A stretch of DNA of 64,000 bases from Acidobacteriota bacterium (GCA_016703965.1 JADJBB010000002.1:372001-436000), one strand, 5' to 3'; counted from the first letter of the stretch, positions 43,408 to 51,592 are shown. Notes: generated by a model from the letters alone, not told the origin. Numbers and translations: made by a program.

Positions 43408-43683
43408 ATGCAGATCGCTCGCGTAATCGGAACCGTCGTTGCAACCGTCAAGAACGAGGCCCTCGATGGGCGAAAGTTTCTGATCGTGCAGACGCTCGAC
43501 GCCGATCTTAAGCCGAAAGGCTCGCCAACGATCGCTCTCGACGCGGTTGGTGCGGGCGAAGGCGAATTGGTTTTCTGGTGCCGCGGCAAAGAGGCCTCGT
43601 TCCCGTTCAAACGCGACGAAACGCCCACAGACTGCACCATCGTCGGGATCATCGATTCCGACGCACACGTTTTTCAAGGGTGA
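43408..43683 (+). CDS. Microcompartment vertex protein 2 (BMC-P)
   Basis: A 91-residue paralogue: MQIARVIGTVVATVKNEAL, FLIVQTLDAD, LDAVGAGEGELVFWCRGKEA, then CTIVGIIDSDAHVF. It replaces the usual VxxxxGxSAR segment with a Trp-Cys-Arg turn and has two cysteines, which are uncommon in BMC-P. Divergence from the other two suggests distinct vertices or ligands. Confidence 0.95.
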   Translation: MQIARVIGTVVATVKNEALDGRKFLIVQTLDADLKPKGSPTIALDAVGAGEGELVFWCRGKEASFPFKRDETPTDCTIVGIIDSDAHVFQG

Positions 43684-43749
43684 ATTGTTAATTGTAAATT
43701 GTTAATCGAGAGACAATTTATAATTCTCCATTTACGATTAACCATTCAA
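43684..43749. repeat. AT-rich imperfect palindrome between BMC-P 2 and 3
   Basis: AATTGTTAATTGTAAATTG and CAATTTATAATTCTCCATTT/ACGATTAACCATTCAA are mirrored. The same word type appears at 51895-51977. Confidence 0.7.
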
Positions 43750-44034
43750 ATGCTCTTAGCCCGTGTCATCGGTAACGTGGTCGCAACGCAGAAAAATCAG
43801 CGTTACGAGGGAACGCGCGCAATGCTTTGCAGGCAGATCACTCCGGAGGGCGAGGATATGGATTATACCTGCATCGCTCTCGACTCAGTAAACGCAGGCG
43901 AGGGCGACATTGTCGTCATTGTCCAGGAAGGCTGGGGAGCCTCGACTGCATCGACCGGTAAGCCGGGAGCGGCGATCGATTCGGCGATCGTAGGTGTGGT
44001 CGATTACGTCGACCTGCTGCCGAACGAGAAATAG
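43750..44034 (+). CDS. Microcompartment vertex protein 3 (BMC-P)
   Basis: A 94-residue paralogue starting MLLARVIGNVVATQKNQRYEG, with LDSVNAGEGDIVVIVQEGWGAS and DSAIVGVVDYVDLL. ATG at 43750 aligns with the other two paralogues; the frame extends upstream to 43699 only through repeat DNA. Confidence 0.95.
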   Translation: MLLARVIGNVVATQKNQRYEGTRAMLCRQITPEGEDMDYTCIALDSVNAGEGDIVVIVQEGWGASTASTGKPGAAIDSAIVGVVDYVDLLPNEK

Positions 44035-44061
44035 ATCGTGCGTCCTTTTCCCGCGAACGTA

Positions 44062-44376
44062 ATGAACAAAGATCAGATAAACAATCTGGCTGAGAAGATC
44101 GCTCAGGTGATCGCATCGGAATCCAAAACGGGAGATCTCGGTTCGATACAGAAGAGCCTCGATGCGATCAACGAGCGTCTTGATCGGCTAGAAGCATCGC
44201 CGTCGATCTCAAATCTAAGATCGAATATCTTAAATAGTGTTCATCCAAGCCAAGATAAATTCGCTGTCGCGGAAGCGATCGTTGAAGGGCTGTTTGCTCA
44301 GAAAGAGAAGGCGTGCACGTTCGAGCCAACAAAGGCTTGCGATCAATGTTCGATGTGCAATTCGCGGGGATTTTAG
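44062..44376 (+). CDS. Small microcompartment-linked protein with N-terminal helix and CxxCxxC tail
   Basis: A 104-residue protein of no recognised family. Residues 2-19 (NKDQINNLAEKIAQVIAS) form an amphipathic helix like an N-terminal encapsulation peptide. A flexible and helical middle follows (about 25-80, including LDAINERLDRLEA). The last 15 residues carry C-x-x-C-x-x-C (ACDQCSMC), plus an upstream Cys, enough for a metal or Fe-S site. It is the last gene of the locus, 27 bp after BMC-P 3. A GTG at 44038 is an alternative start. It may be a cargo or redox protein; this is inference. Confidence 0.75.
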   Translation: MNKDQINNLAEKIAQVIASESKTGDLGSIQKSLDAINERLDRLEASPSISNLRSNILNSVHPSQDKFAVAEAIVEGLFAQKEKACTFEPTKACDQCSMCNSRGF

Positions 44377-44390
44377 GAAGAAGTCTAGCC

Positions 44391-44456
44391 ACTAAAGTAC
44401 ACGAAAAAAGCACGAAATAGGTTGGCTCCTTTTTCGTGCTTTTTGTGTTATTTAGT
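44391..44456. terminator. Bidirectional hairpin between the microcompartment locus and lemA
   Basis: ACTAAAGTACACGAAAAAAG/CACGAAA mirrors TTTCGTGCTTTTTGTG/TTATTTAGT around a short loop. It sits between convergent genes and belongs to the same hairpin type as 53703-53777. Confidence 0.7.
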
Positions 44457-44466
44457 AGTTACTTAC

Positions 44467-45132
44467 TTATGGTTTGGCAGGTGACGTATTTGCCGGAGCC
44501 GGAGCTGCCGGAGCGGCTGCGGGCTTTCTGAGCGAATTAGCATCGCCTACGCTCGGAGCCGTCCGCGAACCCGGTTCCGCTTCGAAATATGGCTGTTCTT
44601 TGTAGCCAAAAATGCTTGCGGTAATTACCGCGGGGAACGAGTTTCGCAGCGTATTGTAATCTTTCACAGCGTCGCCGTAATCGATTCGGGCAGTATTTAT
44701 TCGGTTCTCCGTACCAGATAGTTCGTCTTGCACCTTCATAAACGCATCGCTCGAACGCAGGACCGGATAGGTTTCCTGCAGGCTCAGTAGACGCCCGATC
44801 GTGCCTCCAAATGTATTGTTGGCGGCGATAATCTCTTGCTTTTGCTCCGGCGATTTATCGCCATCCGCACCGGTCGGTGCCGCAGCGGAGGCGTTCAAAA
44901 GACGAGAGCGGGCATCGGCGATCTGGCCAAAAACTTCCTGCTCCTGAACTCCAGCCATTTTGGCGGTCTCGACCAGGTTCGGTATCAGGTCGGCACGCCT
45001 CTGCAACGAACTCTCGACGTTAGACCACTTCGACTTTACGTTCTGCTGTTTTGCGTTGAGGTCATTGTAGCTGCAGCCGCTAAGGCCGAATGCCGCGAAT
45101 AAAACCAAAGATAATAAGATCGCTCTTTTCAT
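44467..45132 (-). CDS. lemA: LemA family lipoprotein
   Basis: A 221-residue protein. The signal peptide ends in a lipobox (GLSGC). The LemA domain has WSNVESSLQRRADLIPNLVETAK, LLSLQETYPVLRSSDAFM and the family tail YNTLRNSFPAVITASIFGYKEQPYFE. An Ala/Pro-rich tail follows. LemA proteins are periplasmic helical bundles of unknown role, very often paired with a TPM-domain protein, as here two genes upstream. Confidence 0.92.
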   Translation of the reverse strand: MKRAILLSLVLFAAFGLSGCSYNDLNAKQQNVKSKWSNVESSLQRRADLIPNLVETAKMAGVQEQEVFGQIADARSRLLNASAAAPTGADGDKSPEQKQEIIAANNTFGGTIGRLLSLQETYPVLRSSDAFMKVQDELSGTENRINTARIDYGDAVKDYNTLRNSFPAVITASIFGYKEQPYFEAEPGSRTAPSVGDANSLRKPAAAPAAPAPANTSPAKP

Positions 45133-45158
45133 TTTTACTTCTCCTATTGATAAAGCTG

Positions 45159-45872
45159 TTATTTTCCGATCGAATCCACAGCATTTATAACGTTCTCGAT
45201 CTGTTCCAAATAGTCACCAAACAGTTCGTTGGCACTCTTTTCGTCAAATTTTCCAGTGAACTTATTCTCACGGATATCAAATATTTTTTCAAACGGCGTG
45301 CCGTCGATGTTAAGATTCTTCGCCGTCAAAGCAACGATCTCGTGCTTAGTTGCGGGCGGGCTGAAACCCTGCAGGATCAGCACCGCACGGAATAAAGCCG
45401 AAAAACTCGAGAGGCTGTCCGCCATTAAACGCTTCAATCCATCGACGGACGCCGATGCTGGAATGTACTGGCGGCGTAGCTGGATCAGCTTGCTTCGCAG
45501 TTCATATTCTGCCTGCAAACGCAGGGATTTATCCGATATCTCAAGCCCCGCCAGAACGTCCGGGCCGTATAGAACCTTGCGAGCGATGCTCATCTGATGA
45601 AACTCGATCGGGAAGACATCTGCCGCATTTTGCAGTTCGGAAACGGTGAAATAGACCGGCACGGGATTACCCAGACGGGCCCACTCGCGGACGCAGGCGT
45701 GCGCGTTTCTGAGGTCTTCGGGGCCGATCTTGTGCATTGCGATCAGGATGTTGTAGTCCGATCGCTTGGGCACAAAATCGCCGGCCGCGGCTGAGCCGTA
45801 GAGGATGACGGACGACAGATTCTTGCCGTGCGTCGCCTTTAGATCATCAACAAATGCGTGAAATCTCTCCAT
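45159..45872 (-). CDS. Nucleotidyltransferase-fold protein with altered SDxD motif
   Basis: A 237-residue protein. The polymerase-beta core is SSVILYGSAAAGDFVPKRSDYNILI: Gly-Ser present, but the second metal Asp of SDxD is Asn (SDYN). The C-terminal half is helical like HEPN or KNTase-C regions. The change may weaken catalysis or mark a different activity. A strong GGAGGTGAT ribosome site, nested in the last codons of the preceding TPM gene, fixes the start at ATG 45872, 2 bp past that gene's stop. Confidence 0.75.
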   Translation of the reverse strand: MERFHAFVDDLKATHGKNLSSVILYGSAAAGDFVPKRSDYNILIAMHKIGPEDLRNAHACVREWARLGNPVPVYFTVSELQNAADVFPIEFHQMSIARKVLYGPDVLAGLEISDKSLRLQAEYELRSKLIQLRRQYIPASASVDGLKRLMADSLSSFSALFRAVLILQGFSPPATKHEIVALTAKNLNIDGTPFEKIFDIRENKFTGKFDEKSANELFGDYLEQIENVINAVDSIGK

Positions 45873-45874
45873 AT

Positions 45875-46777
45875 TTACCAATCACCTCCAGCTCCACCAC
45901 CACCAAAATCACCACCACCACCAAAGCCACCCCAATCCGAACCACCACCGGATGAACTGCCCCAATCACTCGATGAAGACGAGCTTCCGGAACCGCTGGA
46001 AAGTATACTTCCTATCACCCACGGCAACGCACTAGCACCGCCTCCACCAGATCCACCACCGAATCCGCCTCCACCCCAGCGATCCTTATCGCCCTTAGTC
46101 GGCCCGCCTTTTGAGCGGCTGAAGATGATGATGAGAATGACGAGAATGATGACCGCGCAGCAAAAAATGCCGAAAAGCGAGACTCCGCCGGCGGACTTTT
46201 TCGTCGTTGCAGGTGTGTTAACGGCGGGCGATCCCGTGCTTTTGCTTTTGATCGTGGCAATGTAGGCGTCGATCGTATCGGAAATTCCCTTGCCGTAATT
46301 GCCTTTTCGAAACTCCGGTACGAGATATTGCCGCTGCAAACTGCCGACGAGGCCGTCAGGAAGCTCGTCCTCGAGATCTTTGCTGACCTGGGTGAAATAT
46401 TTTCGGTCGTCGATAGCTACGAACAGCAGGGCACTCGGATTATCGTCTTCTTTCGAACCGATCTTCCAGCCCCGAGCGACAGCGATCGAGTATTCTGAGA
46501 TCGCGCGGTCGCCGGTGGTTTTTACGACGGCAACTGCGATCTCGACCGATGGATTTGTTGTGTCCTTAAGATTCTTTAGTTTTACTTCGAGCTGCTGTTT
46601 GGTCGCGGCGTCGATCGCTCCGGCGTAATCGTTGACGAAGCCGGTCGGAGCCGGCAAGGGCGAGGTGTTGATCGACCAGGGTTGATTTTCCTGGGCGTGA
46701 GCAGCGAAAACGCCGAGTACCACCGCCATCGTCGCGACAAGAAGTTTTAATTGTGCCGGCAAAGATCTATTTATCAT
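45875..46777 (-). CDS. TPM-domain (YgcG-like) exported membrane protein
   Basis: A 300-residue protein: signal peptide (1-28, ending FAAHAQ), TPM domain (about 40-180, FVNDYAGAIDAATKQQLEVKL, VEIAVAVVKTTG, ALLFVAIDDRKYFTQVS), a membrane helix (about 202-222, FGIFCCAVIILVILIII) and a Gly/Ser/Trp-rich tail (SDWGSSSGGGSDWGGFGGGG). TPM domains bind metals and have been linked to repair of photosystem II in plants; in bacteria the role is unknown. Typical partner of LemA. Confidence 0.88.
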   Translation of the reverse strand: MINRSLPAQLKLLVATMAVVLGVFAAHAQENQPWSINTSPLPAPTGFVNDYAGAIDAATKQQLEVKLKNLKDTTNPSVEIAVAVVKTTGDRAISEYSIAVARGWKIGSKEDDNPSALLFVAIDDRKYFTQVSKDLEDELPDGLVGSLQRQYLVPEFRKGNYGKGISDTIDAYIATIKSKSTGSPAVNTPATTKKSAGGVSLFGIFCCAVIILVILIIIFSRSKGGPTKGDKDRWGGGGFGGGSGGGGASALPWVIGSILSSGSGSSSSSSDWGSSSGGGSDWGGFGGGGDFGGGGAGGDW

Positions 46778-46850
46778 TAGTAGGGCAAAAACGTCCCGCC
46801 AATCAAGAAAGTATTACGAATTCTAACATGCGATGTTCGCGAAATCGCAA

Positions 46851-48719
46851 TCACGCCTTTCTAACTTCGAGGATCTTGGCCTTGAAAACGCGCATTGCCG
46901 CCCTCACGGAAGGATGTGCTTTCGCGTACGCCAATAGTTCTTCGTCGGTCGGTTCGGCACCGAGCACGGGCAGCTCCACATGGACGTCTTCTGTATGGCC
47001 GAGTTCCTCTTTTAGCTTTAACACATCGAATGCTGGAACGACCGCCGCTGCGGTATGGCCATTCGGGGTATAAGATCTGGCAGCAGGCCTTTCGTAAACG
47101 TCTCCAAATAGGACCTTTACAATGTTGGAGGCGTTCTTGATCGGCATGAGATCGTCGTCGTCGAATGTGAGTTTTTCTTCGTAGCTTTCATCGAGCCGCT
47201 TGTCGTCGAAATGTTCGAGTTCGTCTGCCGACAGAGGCATCAGCCGAACCTGAAGCTGCGAGAAATTCTCCCGAATCGGAGCTCTCGGCAAAGGAACGGG
47301 TTCGAAATCCTCACCCGGCGAAAACGGGGATTCCTCAAAAACAGGCTCGTCAAATCCGTGAAATTCTTCAGGCGGTTCGGGCGGGTCGAATCTTGGCGGA
47401 GCCGGAGTTTCAACGCGAAGCGGAGCCTTTTCGACGGGTTTGGGAGCCTCGATCGGCTCGATGGCCTTTGCCGCGGCGGGCGGCGGGTCAATAATTAGAG
47501 TTTTTTTTTCCGGGACGGCGGCTGCGGCTATCGAACTGACGGGCATCGGTGAGCCGTTCGTCAGGGCATCTAGTCGTTCCAAAATGCTCTCGATGGTCGC
47601 GACCTTTCGCATCTCGATCAGCTTGACGAGACCGACTTCGAGAACATAACGCGGATGGACGGCTTCGCGCAGGCTTGCTTCGGTTTCGGCCAATGAATTA
47701 AAGAACCTAAGCAGATCGGATTCGGAGAACGGTTCGGCAAGTTTTGCCAGCTCTTCGGGGCTGAAAACGGCGCCTTCATATAGGTTCGTGTCGCCGCCGC
47801 TTACCTTGAAAACGAGGAGATCACGGAAAAGGCCGAGCACGTCGCGGCAAAAATTACGCAGGTCGTGGCCGCGTGAGATCAGGTTATCGACGACGTCGAG
47901 AGCTGCCTTTGGCTGGCGCTCGGCGATGGCGTTGATCGCTTTCGAAAGGACCTCAACCCCAGCAAAACCAAGGGCGTTCGTCACATCAGCGGATGAGATC
48001 GTGTCGCTTGAAAAGCTGATGACCTGGTCAAAATTAGACTGAGCATCACGCATCGAGCCCTCGCCGGAACGGGCAAGTTCACGCAGAGCGTCATCCGAAA
48101 TATCAATCTTTTCAGCCTCAGCGATCAGCTTTAGCCGGTCGAAGATCTTCGTCAGCGGAATGGTTCGAAATTCGAACTCCTGACATCGCGAAAGGATCGT
48201 TTCCGGAACCTTGTGCAGCTCAGTCGTCGCCATAACGAAGACGACGTTGCCTGGCGGTTCCTCGAGCGTTTTGAGCAAGGCGTTGAAGGCCGATTTCGAG
48301 AGCTGGTGGACCTCGTCGATGATGAAAACCTTGTAACGGTCGCGTGCCGGGTTGAAATTTATGCTGTCGATGATCGTACCGCGAACGTCATCGATTCCGG
48401 TGTGCGAGGCTGCGTCGATCTCGAGCACGTCCATCGAACGGCTCTCTGAGATCTCGAGACACGACGGGCAGATCGTCGGATCGGTCAGTAAACACGGCGT
48501 TAGATTGGGTTTACCTTGCGTTTTATGGCAGTTGAGGGCCTTGGCTAGAATGCGGGCGGTCGTCGTCTTTCCGACGCCTCTCGCACCGGAAAACAGGTAC
48601 GCGTGATGGAGCCGGTCAAATTCGAGAGCGTTACGCAGCGTCTGCGTAATGATCTCCTGACCCGTAACCTCTTCAAAGGTCTGCGGCCTCCATTTTCGTG
48701 CGATCACCTGATACGACAT
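46851..48719 (-). CDS. dnaX: DNA polymerase III subunits gamma and tau
   Basis: A 622-residue clamp-loader ATPase. Walker A GARGVGKTT (about 45-53), the four-Cys zinc module (CHKTQ..., C and CPSC), Walker B FIIDEVHQLS, sensor 1 ATTELHKVPETI and the SRCQEF arginine-finger motif are all present. The region after about 370 is the Pro/Glu-rich tau extension. Slippery heptanucleotide control is not obvious. It heads a transcript that may run on into TPM, nucleotidyltransferase and lemA. Confidence 0.96.
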   Translation of the reverse strand: MSYQVIARKWRPQTFEEVTGQEIITQTLRNALEFDRLHHAYLFSGARGVGKTTTARILAKALNCHKTQGKPNLTPCLLTDPTICPSCLEISESRSMDVLEIDAASHTGIDDVRGTIIDSINFNPARDRYKVFIIDEVHQLSKSAFNALLKTLEEPPGNVVFVMATTELHKVPETILSRCQEFEFRTIPLTKIFDRLKLIAEAEKIDISDDALRELARSGEGSMRDAQSNFDQVISFSSDTISSADVTNALGFAGVEVLSKAINAIAERQPKAALDVVDNLISRGHDLRNFCRDVLGLFRDLLVFKVSGGDTNLYEGAVFSPEELAKLAEPFSESDLLRFFNSLAETEASLREAVHPRYVLEVGLVKLIEMRKVATIESILERLDALTNGSPMPVSSIAAAAVPEKKTLIIDPPPAAAKAIEPIEAPKPVEKAPLRVETPAPPRFDPPEPPEEFHGFDEPVFEESPFSPGEDFEPVPLPRAPIRENFSQLQVRLMPLSADELEHFDDKRLDESYEEKLTFDDDDLMPIKNASNIVKVLFGDVYERPAARSYTPNGHTAAAVVPAFDVLKLKEELGHTEDVHVELPVLGAEPTDEELLAYAKAHPSVRAAMRVFKAKILEVRKA

Positions 48720-49114
48720 TTGTTAAAGGATAATGGATAACGAAGAAAGGATAAAGCCGTGAACGATTGCGAGAGGTTTTATCTTCGAATTTTGAAAAAC
48801 GAGTGGTTTGGTTACAGGTGTTGAGGTGTTGTCGTTGAATCTTTGCCGAGATTGGTAGAGGTATTTGGGAGATTGGTCAAACGTGTTTTTAGCTGAGAAT
48901 TCAGTGATTTTCCATACGGATCAAGCGGATCTGGATCAGGAGATGGTTACGCCGCCCACTGCCGCTCTCGCCAGTTCCGTCGCCGCCGGTTGCTCCCGGC
49001 CGCCGCTAGTCACCGCGGTCCACCGCCGGCCGCCGCGATCCGCCGCCGAAAGCGCACAAGCGTCACGCCGGAAGAACCGGCGTTGGCAAGCGGGACGCTT
49101 GCGCTCCAGTCCGA
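48720..49114 (-). other. 395-bp intergenic region with repeats upstream of dnaX
   Basis: It contains the 39-bp sequence at 48848-48886 shared with 22973-23011, a C/G-rich CCGCCG stretch (48945-49055), and a single arm of the GGAGCGCAAGCG palindrome family (49061-49111). No RNA gene, including SRP RNA, is seen. Confidence 0.55.
49061..49111 (+). repeat. GGAGCGCAAGCG palindrome family, copy 2 (one arm)
   Basis: ACGCCGGAAGAACCGGCGTT then GGCAAGCGGGACGCTTGCGC and TCCAGTC; only the right-hand arm is present. Confidence 0.85.
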
Positions 49115-49564
49115 TTAGCGGAAATAGATATCGACGTAATCGGCAACCGCGTCACAAGGGTTATCGATCTGCTGCATGCGCCAGTATTTGCGTTTACCGG
49201 TGATACGGAAATTTAGCGGGCCTTTTCGTTCGCAGGGTTTGCCGCCGTTAATGTGGCTGACCTGGGTCGTGACCGTTCCGTCGAAAGTGAATTGCTTGGC
49301 GTCGATCGAAGTGATGATGCCTTCAACTTTGACGAAATCCTCATTCTCACGACCTTTCTGTTCGCCTTTTAGGTAGTAAACACCGCCTTTGTTGGTGACA
49401 TTCGCGGTGCCGAAATAGTCCCAGCTTATCCACTGCAGCGAGAGTTTGTGGCGGCCGAGAAGCATTTTAGCGGCGTTTCCGTCGTTGACTTCCGTTCGAG
49501 CCTGAGGATAAGCGGAAACGGTGAAAAGGATCGTGGCAATTAAGCCTGTGAGGATAAGTTTCAT
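49115..49564 (-). CDS. Secreted hypothetical protein
   Basis: A 149-residue protein with a signal peptide (1-21, ending VSAYPQA) and a beta-rich mature part. A pair of cysteines (GGKPCERKG and IDNPCDAVAD) could form a disulfide. LLGRHKLSLQWISWDYFG and GVYYLKGEQKGR are notable but match no family I know. The stop is only 4 bp from the repeat arm at 49061-49111. Confidence 0.65.
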   Translation of the reverse strand: MKLILTGLIATILFTVSAYPQARTEVNDGNAAKMLLGRHKLSLQWISWDYFGTANVTNKGGVYYLKGEQKGRENEDFVKVEGIITSIDAKQFTFDGTVTTQVSHINGGKPCERKGPLNFRITGKRKYWRMQQIDNPCDAVADYVDIYFR

Positions 49565-49594
49565 GGCTGTTTAAGGGTGAATATGATCAATATT

Positions 49595-50491
49595 TTACTT
49601 TTTCAAACGCCTCTCGGCCAGGTTCAAAAATTCTCTTATCTGAGCGTCCCAGAACATCCAATCGTGGCCGCCGGGATGCTCGCGGTATTCGTGAGGGACC
49701 TTTTTCTCATTGATGAGAGCCAATAGGTCGCGGTTGTTTTTAACCAGATAATCCTCGGTACCGCATGACTGATAAATGTAAGGAAGGTCTCGCAGCTTTT
49801 GCGGTGTGAGATCATGGATCAGTTTAAAAACGTCATTTGCCATTCGAGCCTCGCTATTTTCGGGGCCCATTATCTTGTCGATCCCGCGGCCCGCGGTTGC
49901 GGAATTGTTTTCAGAATAGCTGGCGGCATTTACAGCTCCGCTAAAGGTGCCGATCAGTGAGAACATTTCCGGGTATTTCAATCCGAATTTCAACGAACCG
50001 TAACCACCCATCGAGAGGCCGGCCATGATGCGGTTGTTCCGGTCGGGAATGGTCCGATAGGTTCTATCGATCTCCGGGATCAGGTCTTTTACGATATAGC
50101 TCTCATACTTGTCGTTTGGAACGGTAAGGCTGTCGGTGTACCAACCGTTTCCGCCTTCAGCAATAACGATTATGAAACTATGCTTCAGAGCGTATTCAGC
50201 TAACCGGGTCAGAGCATTCCAGTTTTGATAGTTTCCGCCCAAGCCGTGGAGAAGATAGACAGTAGCGTAGCTCTGTTCCGGTTTTGTCTTATAGTCTGGC
50301 GGAAGGATCAAGCGATAAGGCATTTCGCGGCCCATCAAGGGGCTGTTGAATTTTGACGTCGTTACTTCGGCCCGAACGACTACTTTCGACGCTTCAACCG
50401 CTGTGGTCTGGCTAGACACCTGGCCAGCCTGCGACAGACCGACGATAACGATCAGCAGCCAAGTGATACCGTTGTTAATGGTTAATTTCAT
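49595..50491 (-). CDS. Secreted esterase-D/tributyrin-esterase-like alpha/beta hydrolase, paralogue 2
   Basis: A 298-residue protein with a signal peptide (about 1-27) and an alpha/beta-hydrolase domain: YLLHGLGGNYQNW (oxyanion), nucleophile elbow GLSMGGYGSLKFG, and a C-terminal HPGGHDWMFWDAQ with the catalytic His. It is the second of two tandem paralogues (about 82 bp apart) that share SLTVPNDKYESYIVKDLIPEIDRTYRTI. It should cleave short esters outside the cytoplasm. ATG at 50491 gives the signal peptide; an extension to 50554 does not. Confidence 0.88.
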   Translation of the reverse strand: MKLTINNGITWLLIVIVGLSQAGQVSSQTTAVEASKVVVRAEVTTSKFNSPLMGREMPYRLILPPDYKTKPEQSYATVYLLHGLGGNYQNWNALTRLAEYALKHSFIIVIAEGGNGWYTDSLTVPNDKYESYIVKDLIPEIDRTYRTIPDRNNRIMAGLSMGGYGSLKFGLKYPEMFSLIGTFSGAVNAASYSENNSATAGRGIDKIMGPENSEARMANDVFKLIHDLTPQKLRDLPYIYQSCGTEDYLVKNNRDLLALINEKKVPHEYREHPGGHDWMFWDAQIREFLNLAERRLKK

Positions 50492-50573
50492 CGGCGAGCC
50501 TCGGCAGAGGCTAACTACTCGGAGGTGGTAACGCACAACCTGCCGCGTACGCAAGAGGATGCCTTAACGTCGT

Positions 50574-51443
50574 TTATCTTTTTATCCGACGGTCCGCGAG
50601 ATCGAGGAATTCTCGCACCTGAGCATCCCAAAAAACCCAGTCGTGAACGCCTGGGTGTTCGCGGTATTCGTGCGGAACCTTTGCGTCGTTCAGGAGTTTG
50701 AGAAAATCGCGGTTGTTTTGGATGAGAAAGTCCTCGGTACCGCAGGATTGATAAACGTACGGCAGCGACTTCACCTTTTCCGGGGTCAGCTCGCGGACCA
50801 TTTTGAAAATATCGTTGCTTTTTCTCGTTTCGCCTGCTTCGTCGGTGCCAAAAACGGCATCCATCGATCTGCCGGTTGCTCCAGCGGTTTTCTCGGTCCA
50901 GCTTGTAGCTCCGAGCGCTCCGCTGAATGAGCCGATCAGCGTGAACATTTCGGGATATTTCAGCCCGAATTTCAGCGAACCATAGCCGCCCATCGATAAT
51001 CCGGCGATCACACGGCCATCGCGCGTCGAGATGGTGCGATAGGTTTTGTCGATCTCGGGTATCAGCTCTTTGATGATATAGCTTTCGTATTTATCGTTCG
51101 GGACCGAAACGCTGTCGGTGTACCAGCCGTTGCCGCCGTCAGGAGTGACGATGATGAAACGGTGGTTGAGAGCATATTCCGTGAGTTTGGTCTTGTCGGT
51201 CCAGTTCGCGAAGTTTCCCGTCAGGCCGTGGAGCAAATAGATTACCGGATAACGCGAGCTGCCGCCGTTGTAATCGGGCGGCAAAACAACCCGATACGAC
51301 ATATCGCGGCCCATCAGTTTGCTAGCGAGTTTGAGGTCAGACAGCTTTTTGCCCGGTTGTTGAGCAGAGAGCGGCAGCGAGAATGTTAGAGCTAGTAGGA
51401 GAACTAAAAGGCTGAGGATGGATGATCGATTGGTTAGTTTCAT
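50574..51443 (-). CDS. Secreted esterase-D/tributyrin-esterase-like alpha/beta hydrolase, paralogue 1
   Basis: A 289-residue protein with a signal peptide (about 1-28, ending PLSAQQ), then YLLHGLTGNFANW, the Ser nucleophile in GLSMGGYGSLKFG and HPGVHDWVFWDAQVREFL. The close similarity to the next gene points to recent tandem duplication. ATG at 51443 is used; the in-frame extension to 51491 reads through repeat DNA. Confidence 0.88.
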   Translation of the reverse strand: MKLTNRSSILSLLVLLLALTFSLPLSAQQPGKKLSDLKLASKLMGRDMSYRVVLPPDYNGGSSRYPVIYLLHGLTGNFANWTDKTKLTEYALNHRFIIVTPDGGNGWYTDSVSVPNDKYESYIIKELIPEIDKTYRTISTRDGRVIAGLSMGGYGSLKFGLKYPEMFTLIGSFSGALGATSWTEKTAGATGRSMDAVFGTDEAGETRKSNDIFKMVRELTPEKVKSLPYVYQSCGTEDFLIQNNRDFLKLLNDAKVPHEYREHPGVHDWVFWDAQVREFLDLADRRIKR

Positions 51444-51456
51444 GGTTTTGCCTTCG

Positions 51457-51591
51457 ATTGGAGCGCAAGCGTCTCGCTTGCCATCGGTCAAAGACCGCTT
51501 ACGCGCTTAAGCTTGATCTAACGTGATAAATATCCGTCGCCATTACGCCGGAGGAACCGGCGTTGGCAAGCGGGACGCTTGCTCTCCAGTC
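51457..51591. repeat. GGAGCGCAAGCG palindrome family, copy 3 (two arms)
   Basis: GATTGGAGCGCAAGCGTCTC at one end is mirrored by GCGGGACGCTTGCTCTCCAGTC-like sequence at the other; the middle includes ACGCCGGAGGAACCGGCGTT. It lies directly upstream of the esterase start. Confidence 0.9.
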
Positions 51592-51592
51592 G

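Noticed and set aside
48895..49203. Ala/Arg/Pro-rich plus-strand open frame upstream of dnaX
   Set aside because: Runs through C/G-rich simple sequence and a repeat arm into the antisense of the 49115 gene.
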